DNA of 64,000 bases from Sphingopyxis sp. LC81 (GTDB lineage: Bacteria; Pseudomonadota; Alphaproteobacteria; Sphingomonadales; Sphingomonadaceae), in the NCBI RefSeq assembly GCF_000756375.1, contig NZ_JNFD01000028.1:1-64000 (forward strand), given 5' to 3'. Position 1 is the stretch's first letter; each line of letters opens with the position of its first letter. A program made the position numbers and the translations under genes. The notes beneath the pieces were generated by a model. The model saw only the letters and a program-made list of their open reading frames with translations. It had not been told where the DNA came from and searched no databases. Shown here in pieces: positions 41,556 to 49,841 of this stretch.

Positions 41556-42698
41556 ATGACGGCGTCGTTCCAGATTACGCGCCGCGCGGCACTCGCGGGC
41601 GTGGTGGGTATCGCTGTGTCGGCGCCGATGATCAACCGGGGTGCCTATGCCTTTGCCGCGGCTCCGGGGAAGAGCTACTCGCGCCGCGCGGTCGATCTGG
41701 TCGCCTCGTCGCTCGTCATCGACATGCTCGCGCCGCTCAAGATCACGCTCGACGCAAATTATATCGCGCACCGGCTGACCGACGCCGAAGCCGCCGAGTT
41801 CCGGGCATCGGGCATCACCGGCTTTCACAACGCTTATGGCCTTGGCGGCCCCAACGCAAAGGCGCAGGCGCTCGAATTCCTCGCCGGGTGGCAGGGCTTC
41901 GCCGGGCGCAACAGCCATGTCTTCACGCTTGTGGATACGGTGCAGGATCTCGACAGGGCCAAGGCCGACAAGAAATGTGCGGTCATCATGGGCATCCAGA
42001 ATGCCGAGCATTTCGAGAAGATCGAGGATGTCGCGCTGTTTCGCCGCCTCGGCCTGCGCTGCGCGCAGCTCACCTATAACACGCAAAACCTGATCGGGTC
42101 GGGCAGCACCGAACGCGTCGACGGCGGGGTCAGCGATTATGGCGCCGCGATCATCGCCGAGATGGAAAAGCAGCGCATGCTCGTCGACGTCTCGCATTGC
42201 GGCGACAAGACGACATTGGACGCCATCGAAATCGCCAAGGGGCCGATCGCGATCACGCACAGCAACGCCCGCGCGCTCGTCGACCACCCGCGCGTCAAGA
42301 CCGACGCGGCGATCAAGGCGCTCGCGGCGAAGGGCGGGGTGATGGGGATCACCGGGGTCCGCATGTTCGTTCGCACGAGCGACCCGACCAATGTCGGGCA
42401 TATGGCCGACCATATCGACCATGTCGCGAAGCTGGTGGGTATCGACCATGTCGGCATCGGCTCGGACGCCGACCTGCACGGCTATGACGATATGAAGCCC
42501 GACGAATATGCTCTGCTCAAGGGCAGCTACAAGGGCAGCTACGCCTTTCGCGACAAGATCGACATCGATGGCTTCGACCATCCGCTCAAAACCTTCGATC
42601 TCGTCGAGGAGCTGATCCGCCGCAATTATTCGAACGAAAACATCCGGGCCGTGCTCGGTGGCAATTTCCGCCGCCTGCTCGCCCAAGTCTGGGGGTAA
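41556..42698 (+). CDS. M19 dipeptidase-family protein lacking first metal motif, Tat-exported
   Basis: 380-residue renal-dipeptidase-fold protein with a Tat-like N-terminus ('ITRRAALAGVVGIAVSAPM'). His ligands of the second metal half are visible ('VDVSHCGDK', 'AITHSNAR'), and 'IGSDADLHGYDD' matches the late Asp region. The expected N-terminal GHxD motif reads 'VIDMLAPLK' (residues 54-62), so both ligands are lost. The bridging-Glu region 'GIQNAEHFE' is also changed. It may be a single-metal peptidase, a lyase, or a distinct activity. GGGAGG precedes the ATG. It heads the TonB receptor-DgcN-transporter operon. Confidence 0.83.
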   Translation: MTASFQITRRAALAGVVGIAVSAPMINRGAYAFAAAPGKSYSRRAVDLVASSLVIDMLAPLKITLDANYIAHRLTDAEAAEFRASGITGFHNAYGLGGPNAKAQALEFLAGWQGFAGRNSHVFTLVDTVQDLDRAKADKKCAVIMGIQNAEHFEKIEDVALFRRLGLRCAQLTYNTQNLIGSGSTERVDGGVSDYGAAIIAEMEKQRMLVDVSHCGDKTTLDAIEIAKGPIAITHSNARALVDHPRVKTDAAIKALAAKGGVMGITGVRMFVRTSDPTNVGHMADHIDHVAKLVGIDHVGIGSDADLHGYDDMKPDEYALLKGSYKGSYAFRDKIDIDGFDHPLKTFDLVEELIRRNYSNENIRAVLGGNFRRLLAQVWG

Positions 42699-42702
42699 GA
42701 CG

Positions 42703-44889
42703 ATGAAACAGGGACTCTTTATTGCAGCAAGCATCGCCGCGGTCGTCGCCGCTATGCCGGCGCAGGCGCAGGACGCTGCCGCCGTCGAAACGAGCGGCGA
42801 AATCGTCGTGACCGCGCAGAAACGCACGCAGAATGTGCAGGACGTGCCGATCTCGATCGCCGTCGTCAGCGGCGAGGCGCTGCAGGAACAGGGCTCGGCT
42901 TCGCTCGTCGACTATGCGGGCTACGTCCCCGGCATGAACGTCAGCAACAGCGGCACGCCGGGGCAGACAACGATCACGCTGCGCGGCGTCGCGCCGCTCA
43001 ACAATAGCCAGACCGTCGGCATCTATCTCGACGACGCGCCCGTGGGGTCGAGCGCGATCTATAACCGCGCCGGGGCGTTCACGATCGACCTCATGCCCTA
43101 TGATCTGCAACGGATCGAGGTGCTCAAGGGCCCGCAGGGCACGCTCTATGGCGCGAGCTCGATCGGCGGCCTGGTGAAATATGTCACCGTCCAGCCGAAC
43201 ACGAACGCGTTCAGCGTCAAGGCGGGCGTCGAAGGTTTCGCGATCAAGGGCGGCGACGGGCTCGGCTGGGGCGCGCAGGCGATGGTCAATGTGCCGATCG
43301 TCCAGGACAAACTCGCGGTCAGCGGCAGCTTTGCCTGGCGCAGCACCCCGGGCTGGGTCGACAGCGTCAATAATGCCGCGCTGAAGGACCAGAATGATTA
43401 TGAACAGCGCGGCGGCCGCGTCGCGCTGCTGTGGACGCCGACGCCCGATCTCAACGTGAAGCTGGCGGGCATCTGGCAGTCGCTCGATTCCGAAGGCAAT
43501 GGTCTTTATGCTGCCGACCTCACCGGCCGGCGGCTCGGCGACGGGCGCTCGTACAATAATTTTGTCCCCGAATCCTTCGACGTCGATCTCGACTATTATT
43601 CGGCGACGATCGACTATGATTTCGGCGCCGCGACGCTGACCTCGGCAACGACATACAGCAAGACGCAGAGCGCGCAGGTGCAGGACACGAGCTATGCCTT
43701 CGGCGTACTCTTCCCGCTGCTCACCGGCGGCGCGATTCCTCCCGGTATCACGCCCTTCGCGCTCGACCTCGGCCTCAAGAAATGGACGCAGGAGGTGCGG
43801 CTCGCCTCGCCGAGCGGCGGACGTTTCGAATGGCTGATCGGAGGTTTCTTCACCGACGAGAAGACGAGCAATTCGCAGCTTGTCCGCTCGTTCGACATGG
43901 CGGGTAACCCGATCGCACCGCTCGATCCGCTCGCGACTGTCGGCTTGCCCGCGACCTACAAGGAATATGCGGTCTTCGGCAACGCGACCTTCAAGCTCAG
44001 CGAGCAGTTCGAAATCACCGGCGGCCTACGTTGGGCGCGCAACGAACAGACCTTCCGCCAGATCAGCTCCGGCGCGATCGTGCCGCAGGCCGACGATCCG
44101 GGCGCATCGTCCGAGGATGTCTTTACCTATTCGATCAGTCCGCAGTTCCACATCAACGAAGACGCGATGCTCTATGCGCGTCTCGCCACCGGCTATCGTC
44201 CGGGCGGCCCGAACGTCATCGTTCCCAACGTGCCGCCGACGGTCGATGCCGATCGGATGAAAAACTATGAGATCGGACTGAAGGCCGATTTCGCGGATCG
44301 CATGGTCTCGGTCGATGTCGCGCTCTTCTTGATGGATTGGACCGACATCCAGGTCGTGCGCTCCTTCGGCGGCGTGTCGGGCGGCGCCAACGGCGGCAAG
44401 GCGCGGAGCAAGGGCGTCGAGGGCAGCTTCGCGCTGCGTCCGACGCCCGGCCTGACGATCAGCGCGACGGGCAGCTATACCGACGCGGTGCTCAGCGAGG
44501 ATGTGCCAGACATCAGCGGGGTCGACGGCGATCGCCTGCCCGCGGTGCCGAAGTTCAGCGGTGCGCTGCGCGCCGATTATGAATTCGAACTTGGCGGCGG
44601 CAACAAGGGCAGCTTCGGCGTCGGCGTCCGCCACGCGAGCAGCCGCCTGTCGCTGGTCGAAAGCGATCCGCTCGTCGCGCGCGCCAAGCCCTATACGTCG
44701 GTCGATCTCAATGCGTCGGTGACGTTGGGCGATCACTGGACAGTGCGTGCTTATGCCCGCAATCTGCTCGACAATAAGGGAGAGATGGCGCGGTCGACGA
44801 TGGCCGACGGGCTCAACCGGCCGAGCTTCCTCGCGATCTCGCCGCTGCAGCCGCGGACGATCGGCGTTGCGCTCGACATGGCCTTCTGA
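42703..44889 (+). CDS. TonB-dependent receptor (D-amino-acid/peptide island)
   Basis: 728-residue outer-membrane receptor starting 4 bp after the M19-like stop. The signal peptide ends 'AAMPAQAQ' near residue 22. Plug: 'EIVVTAQKRTQNVQDVPIS', 'ITLRGVAPLNN', 'IEVLKGPQGTLYGASSIGG'. It ends 'GVALDMAF'. Position between an exported dipeptidase-like protein and DgcN-like enzyme suggests it imports a D-amino-acid-containing peptide or peptidoglycan fragment; this is context only. Confidence 0.93.
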   Translation: MKQGLFIAASIAAVVAAMPAQAQDAAAVETSGEIVVTAQKRTQNVQDVPISIAVVSGEALQEQGSASLVDYAGYVPGMNVSNSGTPGQTTITLRGVAPLNNSQTVGIYLDDAPVGSSAIYNRAGAFTIDLMPYDLQRIEVLKGPQGTLYGASSIGGLVKYVTVQPNTNAFSVKAGVEGFAIKGGDGLGWGAQAMVNVPIVQDKLAVSGSFAWRSTPGWVDSVNNAALKDQNDYEQRGGRVALLWTPTPDLNVKLAGIWQSLDSEGNGLYAADLTGRRLGDGRSYNNFVPESFDVDLDYYSATIDYDFGAATLTSATTYSKTQSAQVQDTSYAFGVLFPLLTGGAIPPGITPFALDLGLKKWTQEVRLASPSGGRFEWLIGGFFTDEKTSNSQLVRSFDMAGNPIAPLDPLATVGLPATYKEYAVFGNATFKLSEQFEITGGLRWARNEQTFRQISSGAIVPQADDPGASSEDVFTYSISPQFHINEDAMLYARLATGYRPGGPNVIVPNVPPTVDADRMKNYEIGLKADFADRMVSVDVALFLMDWTDIQVVRSFGGVSGGANGGKARSKGVEGSFALRPTPGLTISATGSYTDAVLSEDVPDISGVDGDRLPAVPKFSGALRADYEFELGGGNKGSFGVGVRHASSRLSLVESDPLVARAKPYTSVDLNASVTLGDHWTVRAYARNLLDNKGEMARSTMADGLNRPSFLAISPLQPRTIGVALDMAF

Positions 44890-44909
44890 GCGAATTGGAG
44901 TTGGACAAG

Positions 44910-45950
44910 ATGAACGCGCCTATCGGCAGGCTGGAGGGCAGCCTGACCCTGCCGCAGCCTTATTTGCTGTTCCTCGGCGACACGACCAATGCGAGCTATG
45001 CCAAGACCGCCTTTGGTCTTGCCGACTGGGCGGGCGATCGCTGCACGGGCGAATGGGCGATCGACGGCTGCACCGTTTCGACCGGCCTGCCGCGCCTGTC
45101 GCCCGCCGACGCGCGCGCGGCGGGAGCGCGCTCGCTCGTGATCGGCGTCGCCAATCAGGGCGGCATCATCGGCGCATCCTGGGTCGCCGTGCTCGTCGAG
45201 GCGATGGAGGCGGGGCTCGATATCATCAGCGGGCTTCACACCAAGCTGACGAGCGTTCCCGCGCTCGTCGAGGCGGCTGCGCGCACGGGGCAGCGGCTCA
45301 TCGACATTCGCACCCCGCCGCCCGCGATACCGGTGGGGACGGGGCGCAAGCGCACCGGCAAGCGGCTGCTGACCGTCGGCACCGACTGCGCGCTCGGCAA
45401 GAAATATACCGCGCTCGCGCTGCACCGCGCCTTTGTGGCGCGCGGCCTCGATGCCGATTTTCGCGCGACCGGCCAGACGGGCATCATGATCGCGGGCGGC
45501 GGCATGCCGATGGACGCGGTGATCTCGGACTTCGAGGCGGGTGCGGCGGAAATGCTCAGCCCCGACGCGCCCGATAATCATTGGGATGTCATCGAGGGGC
45601 AGGGGTCTATCTTCAACCCCGCCTATGCCCCGGTGTCGCTAGGCCTGCTCCACGGCAGTCAGCCGGATGTGTTCGTCGTCTGTCACGACCCGACGCGCAG
45701 CGTGATCCTCGGCATGGAAAGCTTCGCCTTGCCTTCGGTGGAAGAGGTCATCGACATGACGATCCGTCTCGGTAGCCGGACCAATCCCGCGATCCGCTGT
45801 GGCGGTGTCAGCTTCAATACGTCGAGCTATGACGCGGACGAAGCCGAGGCGCTGATGGCGGCCGAACGGCATCGGCTGGGACTTCCGGTCGCCGATCCGA
45901 TTCGCGGCGGCGCGGCGTTCGACGCGCTCGTCGAAAGCATTCTCGCGTGA
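44910..45950 (+). CDS. dgcN: DUF1611 protein, DgcN-like D-glutamate N-acetyltransferase
   Basis: 346-residue DUF1611 protein with an N-terminal alpha/beta domain ('FLGDTTNASYAKTAFGLADW') and a P-loop-like 'VGTDCALGKKYTALAL' (about 153-168), then 'RATGQTGIMIAGGGMPMDAV' and 'VIEGQGSIFNPAYA'. In marine proteobacteria DgcN is reported to acetylate D-glutamate for racemisation by DgcA. Both partners occur here in neighbouring operons. The ATG at 44910 is used; a TTG at 44895 is possible. Its stop overlaps the transporter's GTG start by 4 bp, which supports an uptake link. Confidence 0.82.
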   Translation: MNAPIGRLEGSLTLPQPYLLFLGDTTNASYAKTAFGLADWAGDRCTGEWAIDGCTVSTGLPRLSPADARAAGARSLVIGVANQGGIIGASWVAVLVEAMEAGLDIISGLHTKLTSVPALVEAAARTGQRLIDIRTPPPAIPVGTGRKRTGKRLLTVGTDCALGKKYTALALHRAFVARGLDADFRATGQTGIMIAGGGMPMDAVISDFEAGAAEMLSPDAPDNHWDVIEGQGSIFNPAYAPVSLGLLHGSQPDVFVVCHDPTRSVILGMESFALPSVEEVIDMTIRLGSRTNPAIRCGGVSFNTSSYDADEAEALMAAERHRLGLPVADPIRGGAAFDALVESILA

Positions 45951-47086
45951 GTGTGGGCGAGACGGGCGGCGGGTCGAGCTGGTTTCAGCGCTACCTGCTG
46001 CCCGGATTTGCGCTGAAGGCCGTCATCATCGGAGGCGGCTATGCGACCGGGCGTGAGCTGGCCGAATATTTCGTGCCGTCGGGGCCATGGGGCGGGCTGT
46101 CCGCGATGCTGCTCGCGACCTTGATCTGGAGCATTGTCGCGGCACTGACCTTCGCGCTCGCGCTCAAACTCGGCGCCTATGATTATCGTAGCTTTTTCAA
46201 GGGGCTTCTTGGCCCCGCCTGGGTCGCATTCGAGGTCGCCTACATCATCTTCGTCGTCCTGATTCTCGCGGTGTTCGGCGCTGCGGCGGGCGCGATCGGC
46301 GCGGCGACCTTCGGTTGGCCCGAACTCGCGGGCGTCGTCCTGCTCGCGGTATCGATCGTCGCGGTCACCGCATGGGGCACCGGCGCGGTCGAGCAGATGT
46401 TCAAATATGTCTCGATCCTGCTCTACGCCGTCTACGGGCTGTTCCTGATCCTCGCGCTCGCCAGTTTCGGCGGGCTGATCGGGCAGGGATTCGCGAACGC
46501 GCCGCCGCCGTCGGGCAACTGGATGGCGGGCGGGCTCACCTATGCCAGCTATAATATCGTCGGCGCGGTGGTGATCCTGCCCGTGCTGCGGCACCTGAGG
46601 CACCAGCGCGATGCCGTCGTCGCGGGGCTGATCGCGGGGCCGCTGTCGATGCTGCCCGCGATCCTCTTCTTCGTCGCGATGATGGCCTTTTATCCCGCGA
46701 TCGGTGACGAGACTTTGCCGTCGGACTTCCTGCTCCGTCAGATGACGGTGCCGGGCTTCCATATCCTGTTCCAGGTGATGATCTTCGCCGCGCTGCTCGA
46801 AAGCGGGGCAGGCTCGGTCCATGCGATCAACGAGCGCATTTCGGGCGCGATCGAGAGCCGCGGTCGCCCGCCGCTCTCAACCGGCGCGCGCGCGATCATC
46901 GGCGCGGTGATCCTTACCGGCTGCATGTTCGTCGCGGGCGAGATCGGCCTCGTCGACCTGATCGCGAGCGGATACCGCTTTCTCGCCTGGCTGTTCCTCG
47001 CGGTGTTCGTCCTGCCGCTACTCACCATCGGGACTTGGCGCCTGCTGCGCCCGTCCACCGCTCCCCATATGGAGGCTTTGCCATGA
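45947..47086 (+). CDS. YkvI-type LeuT-fold membrane transporter
   Basis: 379-residue inner-membrane protein with about ten helices. The first, 'LLPGFALKAVIIGGGYATGRELAEYF', carries the unwound-helix 'GGGYATGRE' pattern of LeuT-fold YkvI proteins; later come 'WGTGAVEQMFKYVSILLYAVYG' and 'MIFAALLESGAGSVHAINERI'. It begins at GTG overlapping the DgcN-like stop by 4 bp and overlaps the next serine hydrolase ATG by 4 bp. A role importing glutamate, D-amino acids or dipeptides is suggested by position; no substrate is proven. Confidence 0.83.
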   Translation: MSVGETGGGSSWFQRYLLPGFALKAVIIGGGYATGRELAEYFVPSGPWGGLSAMLLATLIWSIVAALTFALALKLGAYDYRSFFKGLLGPAWVAFEVAYIIFVVLILAVFGAAAGAIGAATFGWPELAGVVLLAVSIVAVTAWGTGAVEQMFKYVSILLYAVYGLFLILALASFGGLIGQGFANAPPPSGNWMAGGLTYASYNIVGAVVILPVLRHLRHQRDAVVAGLIAGPLSMLPAILFFVAMMAFYPAIGDETLPSDFLLRQMTVPGFHILFQVMIFAALLESGAGSVHAINERISGAIESRGRPPLSTGARAIIGAVILTGCMFVAGEIGLVDLIASGYRFLAWLFLAVFVLPLLTIGTWRLLRPSTAPHMEALP

Positions 47087-48654
47087 AACGCCTGCTTGCC
47101 CTGTCGCTGATGCTGTCGGTCGCCGTGCCTGCATGGGCCGAACCGCCCGCCGATATCGGCGAAAGCGTCGAGACGCTGCGCAAGAAGGTCGGCGCCGCCG
47201 GCGTGTCGATCGCGATCGTCGAGGACGGAAAGACCACGCTGTCGCGCGGCTGGGGTGTGCGCAAGATCGGCGATCCGGCGCCGGTCGATGAACAGACGAT
47301 CTTTCAGACCGGCTCGACCGGCAAGGCGATGACCGCCGCTGCGCTCGCGATCCTCGTCGACGAGGGCAAGATCGCGTGGGACGATCCCGTCATCAAGCAT
47401 ATGCCCTGGTTCCGCATGTATGATGCGTGGGTGACGCGCGAAATCACGATCCGCGACCTGCTCGTCCACCGCAGCGGGCTCGGGCTGGGGCAGGGCGACC
47501 TGATGTTCGTGCCGCGCACGCACCTCACGCGCAAGCAGACGGTCGAGCGCGTCGCCTATCTGAAGCCGCAGACGAGTTTCCGTTCGGCCTATGCCTATGA
47601 CAATATCCTCTACGCCGTTGCCGGCCAGCTGATCGAGGAAGTCACCGGGCAAACATGGGAGGACTTCATCCGTGCGCGCGTGCTCCGCGCGGGCGGGATG
47701 AACAACGCGACGAGCGACAGCGAAGACCGCTTCCGCATCCCCAATCGGTCGTGGCCGCACGCGCGGCTATCGGGCGCGCTGCGCGGCCTCGGCCCGCAGG
47801 CGGCGCTCAACGAACGCGACGAACTCGGCCGCAACGGTGCGCCGGCGGGCGGGCTCGCGCTCAGCGCCGACGACATGGCGGCGTGGCTCAAGATCCAGCT
47901 CGCGCATGGCGCGCTGCCGGACGGCAAGCGGCTGTTCAGCGAGAAGCAGGCGGCTGAGATGTGGGCGCCCGTCACGCCGATGCCAATCTCGCCGCTTCCC
48001 GACCAGCTCAAGCCCGCGCAGCCAACGCAGCAGGCCTATGCGCTCGGCTGGCAGGTGCAGGATTATCGCGGCCACCGCATCATCCAGCATGGCGGCGGGG
48101 TCTTCGGGTCGATCACGCGCGTCGTGATGATCCCCGACAAGAATGTCGGTTTCGCGATCATGATGAACAGCGAGGACAGCGGCATGCTGCTCGGTCTCAC
48201 CTATGATTTGCTCGACCATTATCTGGATCAGCCCGACTATGGCTGGATCCAGAAATGGGAGGATTGGTATCAGTCGCGGCTCGCGGGCGGGGTCGAGTTT
48301 CTGAAACAGTCCAAGGCGTCGCCCGCGAAGTCGGGGCCGTCGCTCGCGCTCGCGGGCTACGCCGGGCGTTACCGCGACCCATGGTATGGCGACATCGTCG
48401 TCGGATCGAGTGCGAAGGGTCTCACGATCGATTTCACCTCGACACCGCGGATGGCGGGGCGGCTCAAACATTGGCAATATGACAGCTTCGTCACCGAGTT
48501 CGACGACCCGGCGATCGAGCCAGCCTATGTGACCTTCGCGCTCGACGCCGAAGGCAAGATTACCGGCGTGACGATGAAGGCGGTGAGCAAGATCGCCGAC
48601 TTCAGCTGGGATTATCACGATCTCGACCTGAAGCCCGTGGAGGACAAGAAGTGA
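47083..48654 (+). CDS. Exported serine hydrolase (class C beta-lactamase fold)
   Basis: 523 residues with a signal peptide ending 'PAWAEP' (about 19). Motifs: 'TGSTGKAMTA' (SxxK), 'YAYDNILYAV' (YxN as Tyr-Asp-Asn) and 'IIQHGGGVFG' (HxG). A C-terminal beta domain (about 425-520: 'YAGRYRDPWYGDIVVG') resembles the lipocalin-like domain of D-aminopeptidases. No beta-lactam resistance context; D-amino-acyl peptide hydrolysis in the periplasm fits the neighbours. The ATG at 47083 overlaps the transporter stop; its stop overlaps the lipoprotein dipeptidase start. Confidence 0.86.
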   Translation: MKRLLALSLMLSVAVPAWAEPPADIGESVETLRKKVGAAGVSIAIVEDGKTTLSRGWGVRKIGDPAPVDEQTIFQTGSTGKAMTAAALAILVDEGKIAWDDPVIKHMPWFRMYDAWVTREITIRDLLVHRSGLGLGQGDLMFVPRTHLTRKQTVERVAYLKPQTSFRSAYAYDNILYAVAGQLIEEVTGQTWEDFIRARVLRAGGMNNATSDSEDRFRIPNRSWPHARLSGALRGLGPQAALNERDELGRNGAPAGGLALSADDMAAWLKIQLAHGALPDGKRLFSEKQAAEMWAPVTPMPISPLPDQLKPAQPTQQAYALGWQVQDYRGHRIIQHGGGVFGSITRVVMIPDKNVGFAIMMNSEDSGMLLGLTYDLLDHYLDQPDYGWIQKWEDWYQSRLAGGVEFLKQSKASPAKSGPSLALAGYAGRYRDPWYGDIVVGSSAKGLTIDFTSTPRMAGRLKHWQYDSFVTEFDDPAIEPAYVTFALDAEGKITGVTMKAVSKIADFSWDYHDLDLKPVEDKK

Positions 48655-49841
48655 AGCGTTTCGCCATTCTGCTGACCGCAACCGCGCTGACCGCTTGCTC
48701 GCCGGGCGGCGATAAGCCCAAAGCGCCCGAAGCGCCGCTGCACAGCCGGATGCTCGTGCTCGACACGCACCTCGACACCCCGCTCCATTTCGAGCGCGCG
48801 GGCTGGAGCTTCGCCGACCGTCACGCACTCGCCGAAGACATGGCGCAGCTCGACATCCCGCGGATGAAGGACGGCAACCTCGATGGCGGATTCTTCGCCA
48901 TCTACACCGACCAGGGACCGCTGACGCCGAAGGGCTATGCCGACGCGCTCGCCTTCGCGCGAAAGCGGTCGGACCTGATCGATCGCACCATTGCGAAATA
49001 TCCGGATGCGATCGCGCCCGCGCTGACCGCGGCCGACGCGCTGCGGCTCAACAAGGAAGGCAAGCTGATCGCCTTCAAAGCGATGGAGAACAGCTATCCG
49101 CTCGGCGAAGACCTGTCGCTGCTTCAGGAGTTCTACAGCAAGGGCCTCCGCCTTGCAGGGCCGGTGCATTCGAAAGATAATCAGTTCGCCGACAGCGCGA
49201 CGGGCGAGGGGCGCTGGAAAGGGCTGAGCCCGCTCGGCAAGCAATGGGTCGCCGAGATGAACCGTCTCGGCATCGTCATCGATGCGAGCCATTCGTCCGA
49301 CGCGGCGTTCGACCAGATATTGGCGCTGTCCAAATATCCGATCCTGCTCTCGCACTCGAGCCTGCGCTCGGCCTATGACCATCCACGCAACCTCGACGAA
49401 GGGCGGCTGAAGGCGCTTGCGGCGAAGGGCGGCGCGATGTGCATCTCGACGATCTTCATGTCGGAAATGAACATGTCGCCCGCGCGCGCCGAACTGTTCG
49501 GCAAATATGAACGGATCGGCCAGATCACGCCTGCCGAGCAGGCCGATCTCAACCGCCAGTGGCGCGAACTCGACAAGACCGAGAAGCTCTGGGCGGCCGA
49601 TTTCGACGCCTATATGAAGATGGTGCTGCGCGCGATCGAGGTCGGCGGCGTCGACCATATCTGCTTCGGCGCCGACTGGGACGGCGGCGGCGGCCTGCCG
49701 GGCATCGAGGATATTTCGGCGCTACCCAAGGTCACCGAACGGCTGAAGGCCGCGGGCTATTCGGACGCTGATATCGAAAAGATGTGGAGCGGTAATATTC
49801 TGCGCGTGCTGGCGGCACAGGGGGAACGGTCGGCGCGCTAG
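48651..49841 (+). CDS. M19 membrane dipeptidase, lipoprotein
   Basis: 396-residue dipeptidase with complete M19 motifs, in contrast to the homologue at 41556: 'LVLDTHLDTPLHFE' (His-x-Asp), 'IAFKAMENSYPL' with the bridging Glu, 'IVIDASHSSDAA' and 'ILLSHSSLRSAYDHPRN'. A lipobox 'LTAC' at residues about 14-17 after a hydrophobic signal predicts a lipoprotein. It starts at GTG overlapping the previous stop by 4 bp. It would cleave dipeptides, often with a D-residue at the C-terminal side, in the periplasm. It is the last gene of the dgcN operon. Confidence 0.9.
   Translation: MKRFAILLTATALTACSPGGDKPKAPEAPLHSRMLVLDTHLDTPLHFERAGWSFADRHALAEDMAQLDIPRMKDGNLDGGFFAIYTDQGPLTPKGYADALAFARKRSDLIDRTIAKYPDAIAPALTAADALRLNKEGKLIAFKAMENSYPLGEDLSLLQEFYSKGLRLAGPVHSKDNQFADSATGEGRWKGLSPLGKQWVAEMNRLGIVIDASHSSDAAFDQILALSKYPILLSHSSLRSAYDHPRNLDEGRLKALAAKGGAMCISTIFMSEMNMSPARAELFGKYERIGQITPAEQADLNRQWRELDKTEKLWAADFDAYMKMVLRAIEVGGVDHICFGADWDGGGGLPGIEDISALPKVTERLKAAGYSDADIEKMWSGNILRVLAAQGERSAR

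Noticed and set aside
38488-48654. Class C beta-lactamases conferring resistance
   Set aside because: Both serine hydrolases share the SxxK fold but have C-terminal extra domains and peptide-catabolism neighbours rather than ampR or resistance context.
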